The translations under genes and the position numbers were made by a program. The notes under the pieces are model-generated. The model was not told where the DNA came from. It was given only the letters and a program-made list of their open reading frames with translations, and ran no database searches. DNA of 64,000 nucleotides, taken from Phymorhynchus buccinoides (lineage: Eukaryota > Mollusca > Gastropoda > Neogastropoda > Raphitomidae). The stretch covers positions 39,693,739-39,757,738 of the forward strand of contig CM065698.1 of the NCBI GenBank assembly GCA_017654935.2, in the 5' to 3' direction. Below are positions 11,472 to 64,000 of the stretch, one piece after another (the first letter of the stretch is position 1; every line of letters begins with the position of its first letter).

Positions 11472-11708
11472 TTAACCCTTTCACTGCATTTTAGCACCAC
11501 AGTGATTTAACACCTATGTCACTAAACGGCATCAAATTGGGTCTATTATCCAAAGACCCTATTGTGTTAGTTTTAGGAAGTAAGGATAGACCTTATTTTA
11601 TATATGTCACAGAAGAATCCCCAATACTGCAGATGGATTTTGTTCTCTACCCAGGTAAATTGTAATGGACATTTTTGGCTGAAACATGGCTGGCGGTGAA
11701 AGGGTTAA
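11472..11708. mobile_element. piggyBac-like MITE (TTAA ends), copy
   Basis: TTAACCCTTTCACTGC at the left and GGCGGTGAAAGGGTTAA at the right, so the TTAA target is duplicated. Body shared with copies at 12217, 18853, 49978 and 51164 (CATCAAATTGGGTCTATTAT). Confidence 0.8.
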
Positions 11709-12216
11709 TATTGATAAGTATGCCGGAACCCCCTTTGTTTATGCATCAGAATCGTCAACATGATGATGGAGGATGCTTCAAGAAAGAAGAAAAAAAAAGA
11801 TCAAGTTGAGTCTGAGTCTCTGAGCAGGTCTTGGCTGACTGGGTCATTTGTAGATTAGGTTTCTTGCGGGTGTCTAAGCACAGAATGATGCCGAATAATG
11901 CCAAATAGTGCCAAATGGTGAATACTGATCTTGGTCAAAACACAGAATAGTTGAGCCAAATGGTGAAATCATAACACAGATTATGAAGATAATTTAATTT
12001 CAAACGGATTAGACTTGGTTTAGGGCTATCTTCATCAAAGAAAAATAATGAAAGTCTAAAAAAATCAACAACAAAAAACAAACTGAAAGTCTACTTTGTT
12101 CAACAATCGCCATGTCCACCGCTGCAAAGTCAGCTAGGCCTAGTGTCGGTGGCGAAAGGAAGACAAAAGGGTGGACTTAGCATTCACGCTGTTGTTTTGA
12201 GTGGCTATTTTTAGGG

Positions 12217-12461
12217 TTAACCCTTTCATGCCAAAGTCGCATTTTAGCACCACAGTGATTTAATACTGATGCCACTAAAAGGCATCAAATTGGGGTCTAT
12301 TATCCAAAGACCCTATTGTCTTAGTTTTGGAAAGTAAGGATAGACCTTATTTTATAAATGTCACAGAAGAATCCCCAATACTGCAGATGGATTTTGTCCT
12401 CTACCCGGGTAAATTTAATGGACATTTTTGGCTGAAATATGGCTGGCGGTGAAAAGGTTAA
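12217..12461. mobile_element. piggyBac-like MITE (TTAA ends), copy
   Basis: TTAACCCTTTCATGCC to GGCGGTGAAAAGGTTAA; about 90 percent like the copy at 11472 by eye, same orientation. Confidence 0.8.
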
Positions 12462-12777
12462 AGTTAATTCGTCAACCCTCCCATTTGATTAAATAATAGC
12501 TCAAAGCTGATTATAGCCGTATTCCTAACCTGATTTTAGCCGAAACCGAAACTTGAAAGAAATTGACGCAGATAATAATGGTGGCTGATATTCGGTGTTT
12601 TGATCATTCGGTATAATTTTCACCATGCGGCACCATTTCAATGTATCTACCGGTAGTCTTTATCTTCATCATTCGGCCCAACTATTCTGTGTTTTGAACA
12701 AGATCGGTATTTGGCATTATTCGGCACCATTCTGTGTTTAGACACACCGCTTTCTTGCCACCTGATATTATGACTAA

Positions 12778-12896
12778 TGTAGAGTGGCACAGTGGTATCG
12801 TGTTCGCTTCGTGTCAAGTAAACCCGAGTTCGAACCTGGGTACAGGGGATTTTTTTCCTCTCATTCTGCACTAGGCCTTAACGGTCTGAACGTGGA

Positions 12897-12927
<31 letters not shown>

Positions 12928-13150
12928 CATGTGCCCATGCACTTAGCACACGTTAAGCCCAGTGGCAACGAAAAAGCTGTCATTTGGTAAAAATCCCCCC
13001 CCCCCCCCCCTCCCGCACCCCCTCATCAGTGACAAAAATCGCATGCAAAAAAAATTGGGTGGCGCGCCTCTGGCTGCAACGCGCTCTCCAGGTGGGAGCA
13101 ACCCGGATTTCACAGAGACGCCTCTGTGACTATAAAGTACCTAGTACCCA
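12778..13150 (+). repeat. tRNA-derived SINE with central core domain, copy 1
   Basis: TGTAGAGTGGCACAGTGG (A box), GAGTTCGAACCTGGG (B box), core GAACGTGGAGTCTTTCGG, then a C-rich stretch and the same CTGTGACTATAAAGTACC end as the copy at 22346. The tRNA-like head has no acceptor-stem pairing, so this is a SINE and not a functional tRNA gene. Confidence 0.85.
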
Positions 13151-13499
13151 CATGGCAGTTGTGGAAGTATCAGTGTTGTCTGACTTACTGTATAAAAATA
13201 ATTTAGTTGAATGTGGGTTTTTTTACTTCAGATGTATTGTGATGTATTCAGTTTTTCATAATAAAGACAACTTATAAAGATACTTTCAGGATTATAAAAT
13301 GCATTATTTTATTATAATAAATATCTAGGGTCATATCATGGGTATACTACCGTATAGTCTTACCCTTTGTTCAATGCCTTTTCATTCTTCCTTTCGTGGG
13401 CAAAACAGAAAGACAGTACTGCTTGATAATTTCAAGGATGGCGATCCCATAGATTTACAGTACAGTCTCTTGTACATTTCTAATTTATTTTTACTTTCC

Positions 13500-14275
13500 T
13501 TTTCTATTTAATTAGTATTACTCCTATCTTCTTTGCTTTCTAATCTTCTTTCTCCCTAGCTCTCTCTTTTTTTTTTACAGAACCCAGGTAACTCCCCCCT
13601 GGATCCGACCCTGTATTAGTATTAGTATTACTCCTATCTTCCTTGCTTTCTAATCTTCTTTCTCCCTCTCTCTCTCTCTCTTTTTTTTTTTTTTGGGCGG
13701 GAGGGGAGGGGGGGTTACGGAACCCAGGTAACTGCCCCCTGGATCCGACCCTGTATTAGTATTACTCCTATCTTCCTTGCTTTCTAATCTTCTTTCTCCC
13801 TCTCTCTTTTTTGTTGTTTGTTTGGCGGGAGGGAGGGGGGTTACGGAACCCAGGTAACTCCCCCCTGGATCCGACCCTGTATTAGTATTACTCCTATCTT
13901 CCTTGCTTTCTAATCTTCTTTCTCCCTCTCTCTCTCTTTTTTTTTTTGGGCGGGAGGGAGGGGGGGTTACGGAACCCAGGTAACTCCCCCCTGGATCCGA
14001 CCCTGTATTAGTATTACTCCTATCTTCCTTGCTTTCTAATCTTCTTTATCCCTCTCTCTCTCTCTCTTTTTTTGGGGGGGTGTGTGGGAGGGAGGGGGGT
14101 TATGGATCTTCCTTGCTTTCTAATCTTCTTTATCCCTCTCTCTCTCTCTCTTTTTTTTTGTGTGTGTGTGTGAGGGGGGGGGTTATGGAACCCAGGTAAC
14201 CCCCCCCCCCCCCCCTGGATCCGACCCTGTATTAGTATTACTCCTATCTTCCTTGTTTTCTAATCTGCTAGGTAT
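13500..14275. repeat. Minisatellite, about 125-140-bp unit with internal CT and G runs
   Basis: TATTAGTATTACTCCTATCT, CTTTCTCCCTCTCTCTC, a G-rich stretch and AACCCAGGTAAC recur five to six times. Unit length varies because the internal CT, T and G runs vary. Intergenic, between PSMB6 and LIG3. Confidence 0.9.
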
Positions 14276-14582
14276 ATATCTTGTCTTCTTACTATCCCCA
14301 AAGTGCAGCAGAATCTTCAACCTGATGGGGTTGGCTGCCTGAGGATTTTTTTGGGGGTATGTGAGTGAGGAGGCTTCTCTTTTTTTTAGTTTGCAATTTC
14401 ATTCTTGTTCAATTCCTTTGTTGTTTATTGAATTTTATTGGGTTTAGGGTGGTTTTTTCAATGTCAGTACACTTTTTGATAGTTAATCTGACAATAAAAT
14501 GGTTCCAGTCCACTCCAGAAGAAGATACCCTTAACTAACACTTAGCAATCTGAAAACCCCCAACAACATAACACTATAACTA

Positions 14583-14755
14583 CAGTGGAACCTCCCTTAT
14601 AAGACCTTCAGAAATCATCAAAATGAGGTCTTATAAGGGAGGGGTCTTATAAGGGAGGTAATTTTAATACTTACACAGAAGAGCAATGTCTCAGAGAAGT
14701 AGGTCTTATATGGGAGGGAGTCATAATGGGAGGTCTTATAAGGGAGGTTCCACTG
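14583..14755. mobile_element. pogo/Tigger-like MITE, TIR CAGTGGAACCTCCCTTATAA
   Basis: CAGTGGAACCTCCCTTATAA to TTATAAGGGAGGTTCCACTG, flanked by TA. Relatives at 24832, 53075, 57629 and 60702. Confidence 0.85.
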
Positions 14756-14857
14756 TATTACTGAATTTTAAAAGCCCATTGTATTTGTAATGTTTCCTGA
14801 GGTCTAGTCTACTAGTACTACGCTTTTGTTCATGTAGTTCTATAAGAACAGAATGAT

Positions 14858-14943
14858 TAGGCAGAGAGAGAGAGAGAGAGAGAGAGGTGGGGAGAGAGGA
14901 GGGGGGAGAGGAGAGAGAGAGAGAGAGGGAGGGAGAGATAGAG
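14858..14943. repeat. (GA)n microsatellite with GGGGAGAG variants
   Basis: Imperfect GA tract. Confidence 0.9.
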
Positions 14944-15133
14944 AACGGCTTCCTTTGTTGTTAGAAGGCAAAATATATAATTTTGCCACGGGCGGGTGAA
15001 AGAGAGTGAGTTTGGCATTGCTAAGAAACTGCCTTCAATTGAAATGCCACCTGGTGTCAGCCTCTAGAGAAGCAAAAGCTCCACAAACACTTGATACTTT
15101 TTTTTTTTATTAACCAGCTTCCTTCTTTGGGGG

Positions 15134-15291
15134 TACCATATTTGATGGACTATAGTATAAGGCGCACCTCACAACTTTTAAACAAAATTCTGATTTTGTT
15201 ATAGTTTCTTACTGCTTTATTAGTCACATACAAGGCACAGGACTCTCATTCTTTGAAAAACGTATCGCCTTATAGTCTGTAAAATATGGTA
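15134..15291. mobile_element. MITE with TACCATATTT..GGACTATA termini
   Basis: TACCATATTTGATGGACTAT at the left and TATAGTCTGTAAAATATGGTA at the right; TA at both ends. Same family as 15924-16365, with related fragments at 39160-39702, 48434-48530 and 23080-23214 (GCGCCTTATAGTCCG motif). Confidence 0.7.
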
Positions 15292-15479
15292 TATTGCTCT
15301 ATGACTGATTTGACAAAACGGGCGTCATGTAAGCGCAACAATTCTTGCAAATTTGATTATGACTGGTTCAGTAGTTTAAACTGTAGAGGCACGAGCATAA
15401 TTATGTGTTAGTGTTTACGCATAGACATATATCGCCATGCGGAAAATATAGAGATGCAAATCAAAAGACTTCACTTAAG

Positions 15480-15813
15480 GAATGGAAAACTCAATATTTC
15501 AGGTTAAATTACGTCATTTATTGTTAATTTAGCAACACCATCAGTGTTTTATCATTGTAAATTGTTGTTTTCAAGTTTTGTTAGATGATGCAGCTTTTCT
15601 TGATCAACTGGTAAGTCCAACACGAATTTGAAGTTGACCAATTTTGACTTAATGTCTCTATGGTTTGCGCAAGGCGAAATGAAGACACGAACAAAACATT
15701 TAGGCCCTTGTTGCAGTTGCAATGTAGTCGTGTTCTTACATTTGGAAACTGTTCTAGTAACAGTTTTGATTAACTCCAAGATTCAATTGAATGTTTGTTG
15801 CAAGATACCCTAA
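15480..15813. repeat. Dispersed repeat shared with 39830-40130
   Basis: On the minus strand a stretch reads VLDLPVDQEKLHHLTKL; on the plus strand at about 39990-40052 the same words occur with a one-codon difference and a stop. Probably a repeat and not a gene. No homology recognised. Confidence 0.5.
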
Positions 15814-15923
15814 CCCTTCTCAAACTTCCATAACCATATAAGTACTGGTATTCCAGATCAGCATCTGGCTCCTCTGCTATGAAAGTCACATAATTATGTA
15901 TGTGTGTATGCCCATATGTCGTT

Positions 15924-16365
15924 TACCGTATTTTACGGACTATAAGCAAAGACTGTACAGGGGAAGATAAACATCCGGTCTCTTTTCCCTATACGAGTAG
16001 TGAGGACAGAAACACTGGTTATGTCCCTTTGAAACGTGACACATTTTACACATCGATAGGCCAGTTGAATTCTCCGTTCAAGTTCCAGTCCAGAGTTTTT
16101 GGATAGCCTCCACTGTGAATAGTGTACACATCCGCACTAACGATAACTCTATCAGCCCGGTTCGCTGAGCTTTTAAGTAATCCATCTTACCCTTTTAGAA
16201 TATCTTTGCTATAAGGCAATGCTTTTTCCCCAGACTGAGATCCCTACACCTTATAATGTGACTGATAATATAGTAAGGAAAGAGAGTAACAAAGTCTGAA
16301 CTTTGAGTCAAATTTGGGGGGGTGCTTTATAATCAGGTGCGCCTTATAGTCCGTAAAATATGGTA
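15924..16365. mobile_element. MITE with TACCGTATTTTACGGACTATAA termini
   Basis: TACCGTATTTTACGGACTAT at the left, CTTATAGTCCGTAAAATATGG at the right (one mismatch). Superfamily not assigned; the TA ends suggest Tc1/mariner-type integration. Confidence 0.75.
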
Positions 16366-16743
16366 CACGACAGAGAAACACACATACATACACATGCACA
16401 CACACACACACACACTGGCCAAACACACACACACACAGTCATACATTGGACACACACACACACTCACTGGCCAAACAAACTGTCACAAATTGGACACACA
16501 CACACACACTTTTCTCTGAACAGCGACAACGAAAATTACTGCACAGCAATTTTAATACACACAATTAAATTATTCATCAGTCATCATAATGTTCATTTCA
16601 TGTCATCAACAATACAAACTGCGTATCTTCAATCAAAGTCTAAAATTCATTCATAAACGTGCTGCCTTTCAATGCATATAAAAGAAACAGTATCCCACCC
16701 TTCACCCTTCCCATCCTGTTTCCTGCCATATTGCACCCACTGA

Positions 16744-17060
16744 TTAACCTTTTCACTGTCCCGTCACGGATATTTCCGTCAACTTCCGGTAACTTATAAA
16801 CTGCCCCGTCACGGAAATATCCGTCATAGGGTTATTCTAAGAGTTGCCCTTTTTTTATCCACATGCTTTTCACAGTATGTTTGAATGCATGTGAAAGTGT
16901 TCTAAAAAAAAAAATGATAGTATATTCAATTCCCTTTCAGAAAAGTATAGGTTATATGCACTTTTATTCAGATTTTTTTTGCAATAGACTCTGCAACTTA
17001 AAAAGGCTTAGCAAATAGTTACCTCAGAATTGGAAACGGGCTTGGCAGTGAAGGGGTTAA
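16744..17060. mobile_element. piggyBac-like MITE, second family
   Basis: TTAACCTTTTCACTGTCCCG to TTGGCAGTGAAGGGGTTAA, TTAA at both ends. Body contains two copies of CCGTCACGGA, different from the 11472 family. Confidence 0.7.
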
Positions 17061-17679
17061 ATTCCCACAAAATATTCTCTCCTGCTAATACAATTCTACC
17101 GGCAGCCATGTCAAAAAGTTAACAAAGCAGGCAAACAAATATATGGAATGCCACAGAAATCCATCACAATAAACTTTTCTTTTCCATTTCTTAAACCCCA
17201 TTCTTACTTCAAATTTTCTATCATTTATAATCTGGCTCATCTCCAAATATTCCATGCACCAAGTAGTTCAAGATGAGATTCAGCCTTACCCATCTTTAAA
17301 CAGTCCTCAACCACGTGATGAATGAAGTCGTTAACCTACTTGCATAGCAACTGTCAAACATCACAATCATCAATCTCCATAAAATGTTATTTTTTAAATT
17401 AAGCCACAATAAAGTAATCATCCCTCTCTATACTTTGAGAGCATCCATTCTTTACATTTTATATCACACCAAACAGGATTTCCTTCAAAAGCTCTCAAAA
17501 TATCTCTTTCAGCCATTTGTGTAGTTCAAAGGGAGTACTACTACTACTACTACTCTAGTACTTGAATATCCCGAGCTTTCAGTCCAAAATAGATAATAAT
17601 CAATTTTTGTTTTTAAGCTGTGATTTTGAGTAGAAACTAGCCGATGAAAAACAATACAGGGAAAGGAATTCTCAGCTTC

Positions 17680-17985
17680 TTCTTCTTCTTCTTCTTCTTC
17701 TTCTTCGATCACTCAAACAGTTTCCTGTCAATTATGAGCGTAGATGTGTCATGCTGCCGTTATGCGCCTAACTAAGAAATAGGCCCAGCAAGTCCGACTT
17801 TGGCTGGAGGATATCTTTTTGAAAGTATTTCATGAAAAAAGGCAGGAGAATGGACCGGTTAGGCAGAAAGATAGTAGATGAGTCAAAGAGTGACAGATGA
17901 GAGGAAGTTACAAGCACAGAACTTCCAGAAGGTGGGGGAACTATGTATACAAAAGACCCCCCGGTATCCCCACGGGGGATAGAGG
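17680..17985 (-). repeat. Short interspersed repeat (GATCGCTCA..CCCCACGGGG family)
   Basis: (TTC)n, GATCACTCAAACAGTTTCCT, GTCATGCTGCCGTTATGCGC, CAGAACTTCCAGAAGGTGGG, CGGTATCCCCACGGGG. Related copies at 20925, 41000, 41579, 47905, 53940 and 62215. SINE-like, with a trinucleotide tail; origin unknown. Confidence 0.75.
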
Positions 17986-18632
17986 AATTCTCAGCAAATT
18001 GCTACTCTGCAGCAAAGTTAAACCCTAGCTTTACTATGCTCACATATTTTAGAGATTACAGACTTTAGCTCGACAAAATGGTTGTCAGTTTGCTTGTTTG
18101 AATCAATCCTCATCCAAACATTCCTAGTAATCACAGGGATGAGTCGCTCATGATTTTATTGCATGGAACATACATGCATTTCATAGGGTCAACATTTCTT
18201 ATTGTTGTAAGCTTAATGAATGGAAACTAGATTAGATAACAGAATGTCACGCCCCAGAGATGTATATCTAAAAAGCATAATCAGAACTATAAACAAAATA
18301 CGTCACACACTTGAGCATCATTTTCTACATGTATGCCATGAACACACACAAAGTGAATGATAATTAATTGCATAATGAAAACAATTCTTATAAACAACAC
18401 ACACTCACTCACTCAAACAATGATTACACACAATGCTAGGTGGTTTTTTTTATATTTACAAGAAAGAAAAAAATAATGTTCCAAGTATATCAAATCTGAA
18501 CAACACAGATTAAAGCAGAGCCGAACTACCGCCAATTTACAGAATATGGCCTTCAAAGTTTCTAATGCAGGTCAAATAATTTAAAATCGGAATCAGCTGA
18601 AGTCTGACATGTATTTTACATTCATTTCACAT

Positions 18633-18785
18633 CCTCCGAAGTTGGAGTGTGGCTGCCCACGTGGCGAAAATGGTCACACACGTAATGTTCTCGTCCCTAG
18701 CTGGTGCATTTGTACCATAGTGTTCAAGTGCTTCGGCTGTTGGGATGATCCCTGGAGTCTTTTAGCCAGGGTACGACAACAACAT
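18633..18785. repeat. Dispersed repeat, TAGCTGGTGCATTTGTACC family
   Basis: TCCGAAGTTGGAGTGTGGCT to TTTTAGCCAGGGTACGACAA; other copies at 38431-38590 and 54486-54615, with a fragment at 22860. Confidence 0.75.
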
Positions 18786-18852
18786 TCATTTCACACACAT
18801 TGGACTTGTACCACGCATCCACTTACCCTTCATTACGAGGGATGTTTTTAAC

Positions 18853-19077
18853 TTAACCCTTTCACCGCCAACCATATTGCAACCAAACATTTCCATTAAA
18901 TTTACCTGGATAGAGAACAAAATCCATCTGCAGTATTGGGGATTCGTCTGTGACAGATATAAAATAAGATCTATCCTTACTTCCCAGAACTAAGGTCTTT
19001 GAATAATAGACCCCATAGTGACATAGGTGTTAAATCACTGTGGTACTAAAACGCGACTTTGGCGGTGAAAGGGTTAA
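18853..19077. mobile_element. piggyBac-like MITE (TTAA ends), inverted copy
   Basis: TTAACCCTTTCACCGCCAAC to TTGGCGGTGAAAGGGTTAA; body is the reverse complement of the 11472 copy. Confidence 0.82.
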
Positions 19078-19450
19078 CACACTTTTATCTACATGTATTT
19101 CATGTGCTTGTGAACAAAAGCAACTGTTCTTATAGGGAATCATTTGACTGAAAAGAAAAAGGCCTCATGTGTTAATGTTAAGACACTGTCTGTAGCAAGC
19201 AGCAAAGTTCAACTGCAACTTGATAAATTACACGAGGAGAGCTCAAAACAACATGACAAATGACAAGCAAAAACAAACAGACAAAAAAAACACCTTCAAA
19301 CTCATTGTTGGGGATCTGTCTTATCTTAATTAACAGTAATTACAGTACAATATCTAAGAATAACAAGCAATAGCTTTTTAGACAATAAAATAGGGACTCT
19401 GTTTTGATGATGAATGAATTGTCTGAACATAGTCACAATCATAAGAAGAT

Positions 19451-19840
19451 ATATATCGTTGGTGAAATTTAAAAAAACTTGTATTTCGCTTTTTGAATGA
19501 GCTTTCTAATTGTTCCCGCCACCTTCCACCAAAAGCTCGTATCTCTAACGACTTTCTATCTGGGGTAAATGAGGTTGTGAAAATAGACGAAAAACTCGTA
19601 AGTCCCAAATTCAGATCTAGTTAAGGACAAAAACCTTCTATCTTGGTTCTTTTCAAGTCTAAAACCTTTTTCTTAAAAAGTAATTTTAACAAAATGTAGG
19701 ACTAAACTCGCAATGTCTTGAGCATTCATCATGGTTAATCAATTGTGGTCAACGCAGTTAATTTTTAAAAGTTTTTTTTCATTTTTCTCAAAACTACCAA
19801 AATTGGGATACAAGTTTTTTGAATTTCACCGACAATATAT
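19451..19840. mobile_element. Inverted-repeat element, TIR ATATCGTYGGTGAAATT
   Basis: ATATATCGTTGGTGAAATTT at the left and GAATTTCACCGACAATATAT at the right. A second copy is at 61551-61965. No transposase ORF. Confidence 0.75.
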
Positions 19841-20159
19841 ACATAGGTCCCAACATTGCATACAGATTCATCACATATCTAGAAATACTGAACATAAATA
19901 TCTGCACAACACTAATCCCTATACCAATGGCACCTGGGTTTTTGTTATATCACACACACACATGCACGTACACACACTACAAAATTCACAAGACTTGGAG
20001 CTCCATGTCAACACATAACCCAATTTCTCTGATGGTTTTCAGATGTTCTTTACTACCATGATTTTTTCTCTTCTCATTTATTCCCTGAGACACGTATGTT
20101 CACACTGTAACAGTAGTCTTCTTGTTCACAATGTTTTAATCATTACCATTTTTGGAATA

Positions 20160-20530
20160 ATCAAAGAATGAAATAGTGAGGCCAAGAGAGGAGATAACAA
20201 AATTGAACAAAGGGGGAGAACTCTCTTTCTAATTAACTCCCCTCCACCAAAGTTGATTACGATACCAATCATCTAGCAATGCGTGGATCAGAACCAAAGG
20301 GGGACAAACAAAGCATCATTCTAAAAAATTGGATAGACGTTGATTTGTCTGTATGTCGTCCTCTCCACCATTGTTGATGTGTACTGTGTGGGTGAAGGGT
20401 CATAAAGGCAAACTTGGCACTTTTTTTTTTTAGAATGATCCACGCATTGCTAGATGATTGGTATCGTAATCAACTTTGGTAGAGGGGAATTAATTAGAAA
20501 GAGAGTTATCCCCTTTGTTCAATTTCATTT
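20160..20530. mobile_element. Palindromic element GAATGAAATAGTGAGGCC
   Basis: AACTCCCCTCCACCAAAGTT and GATTACGATACCAATCATCT recur as reverse complements at 20440-20500, giving a long foldback. A nested relative is at 3384-4012. Confidence 0.7.
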
Positions 20531-20755
20531 TTGGAATAAACCTTGAAACCTCTATGATTCTCCTTGTTCACAATGTTACTTTTGTTCACACATTTCACAA
20601 TACAACAGTTGTTCACAATGTAACAATGGTGCTCGTCTTCACAGTGTTACTGTTCACATAGTTCACAATGTGTGTGACAGTTCAAAGGGGAAACTGAAAG
20701 GGGTTCTGTTTGCCCTGCACACACCCCTCCCACCCACTCCCTGTCCCGAACCACT

Positions 20756-64000
<43,245 letters not shown>

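Noticed and set aside
12778..12850. Possible tRNA gene
   Set aside because: A and B boxes are present but there is no acceptor stem, and the same head precedes a SINE body in another copy.
13500..14275. CRISPR-like array
   Set aside because: Units are contiguous, variable in length and include microsatellite runs, in an animal genome; it is a minisatellite.

Overview
The window is animal nuclear DNA: GT-AG introns, dense microsatellites, SINEs, many short inverted-repeat transposons, a LINE and a DIRS-type retrotransposon. The repeat mix and the protein sequences fit an invertebrate, most likely a marine gastropod or other mollusc. I cannot name the species from the sequence.

Two real protein genes are present, both on the minus strand. 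(1) PSMB6, the beta-1 (caspase-like) subunit of the 20S proteasome, has five coding exons between 10512 and 3238. It is complete apart from one extra base in exon 4. (2) LIG3, DNA ligase III, enters from the right edge and runs to its stop at 20756. Twenty complete exons and one partial exon join in frame into 875 codons, covering the linker, DNA-binding domain, nucleotidyltransferase, OB-fold and C-terminal BRCT. The N-terminal PARP-like zinc finger lies outside the window. Between the catalytic core and the BRCT, one exon encodes a PBZ-type (poly(ADP-ribose)-binding) zinc finger that vertebrate LIG3 lacks. This is the most interesting coding observation here.

Layout: 1-645 is the 3' end of a DIRS retrotransposon (+ strand), followed by a 500-N gap (646-1145) and a noisy tandem repeat. 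3.2-10.5 kb is PSMB6. 10.5-20.7 kb is intergenic and filled with MITEs, SINEs and a minisatellite. 20.7-64 kb is LIG3. Its largest intron (24818-37217) holds a three-level nest: a short interspersed repeat, split by a LINE whose long ORF2 is otherwise open, split in turn by a 6.3-kb DIRS element with inverted terminal repeats.

Other introns carry pogo/Tigger-like MITEs (some keeping the first or last codons of a transposase), piggyBac-like TTAA MITEs, a hAT-like element with two telomeric (TTAGGG) arrays, a perfect 60-bp-stem hairpin, and several partial copies of LIG3 and PSMB6 exons. All of those copies lie upstream of the true exon. I saw no CRISPR array, rRNA or convincing functional tRNA gene.
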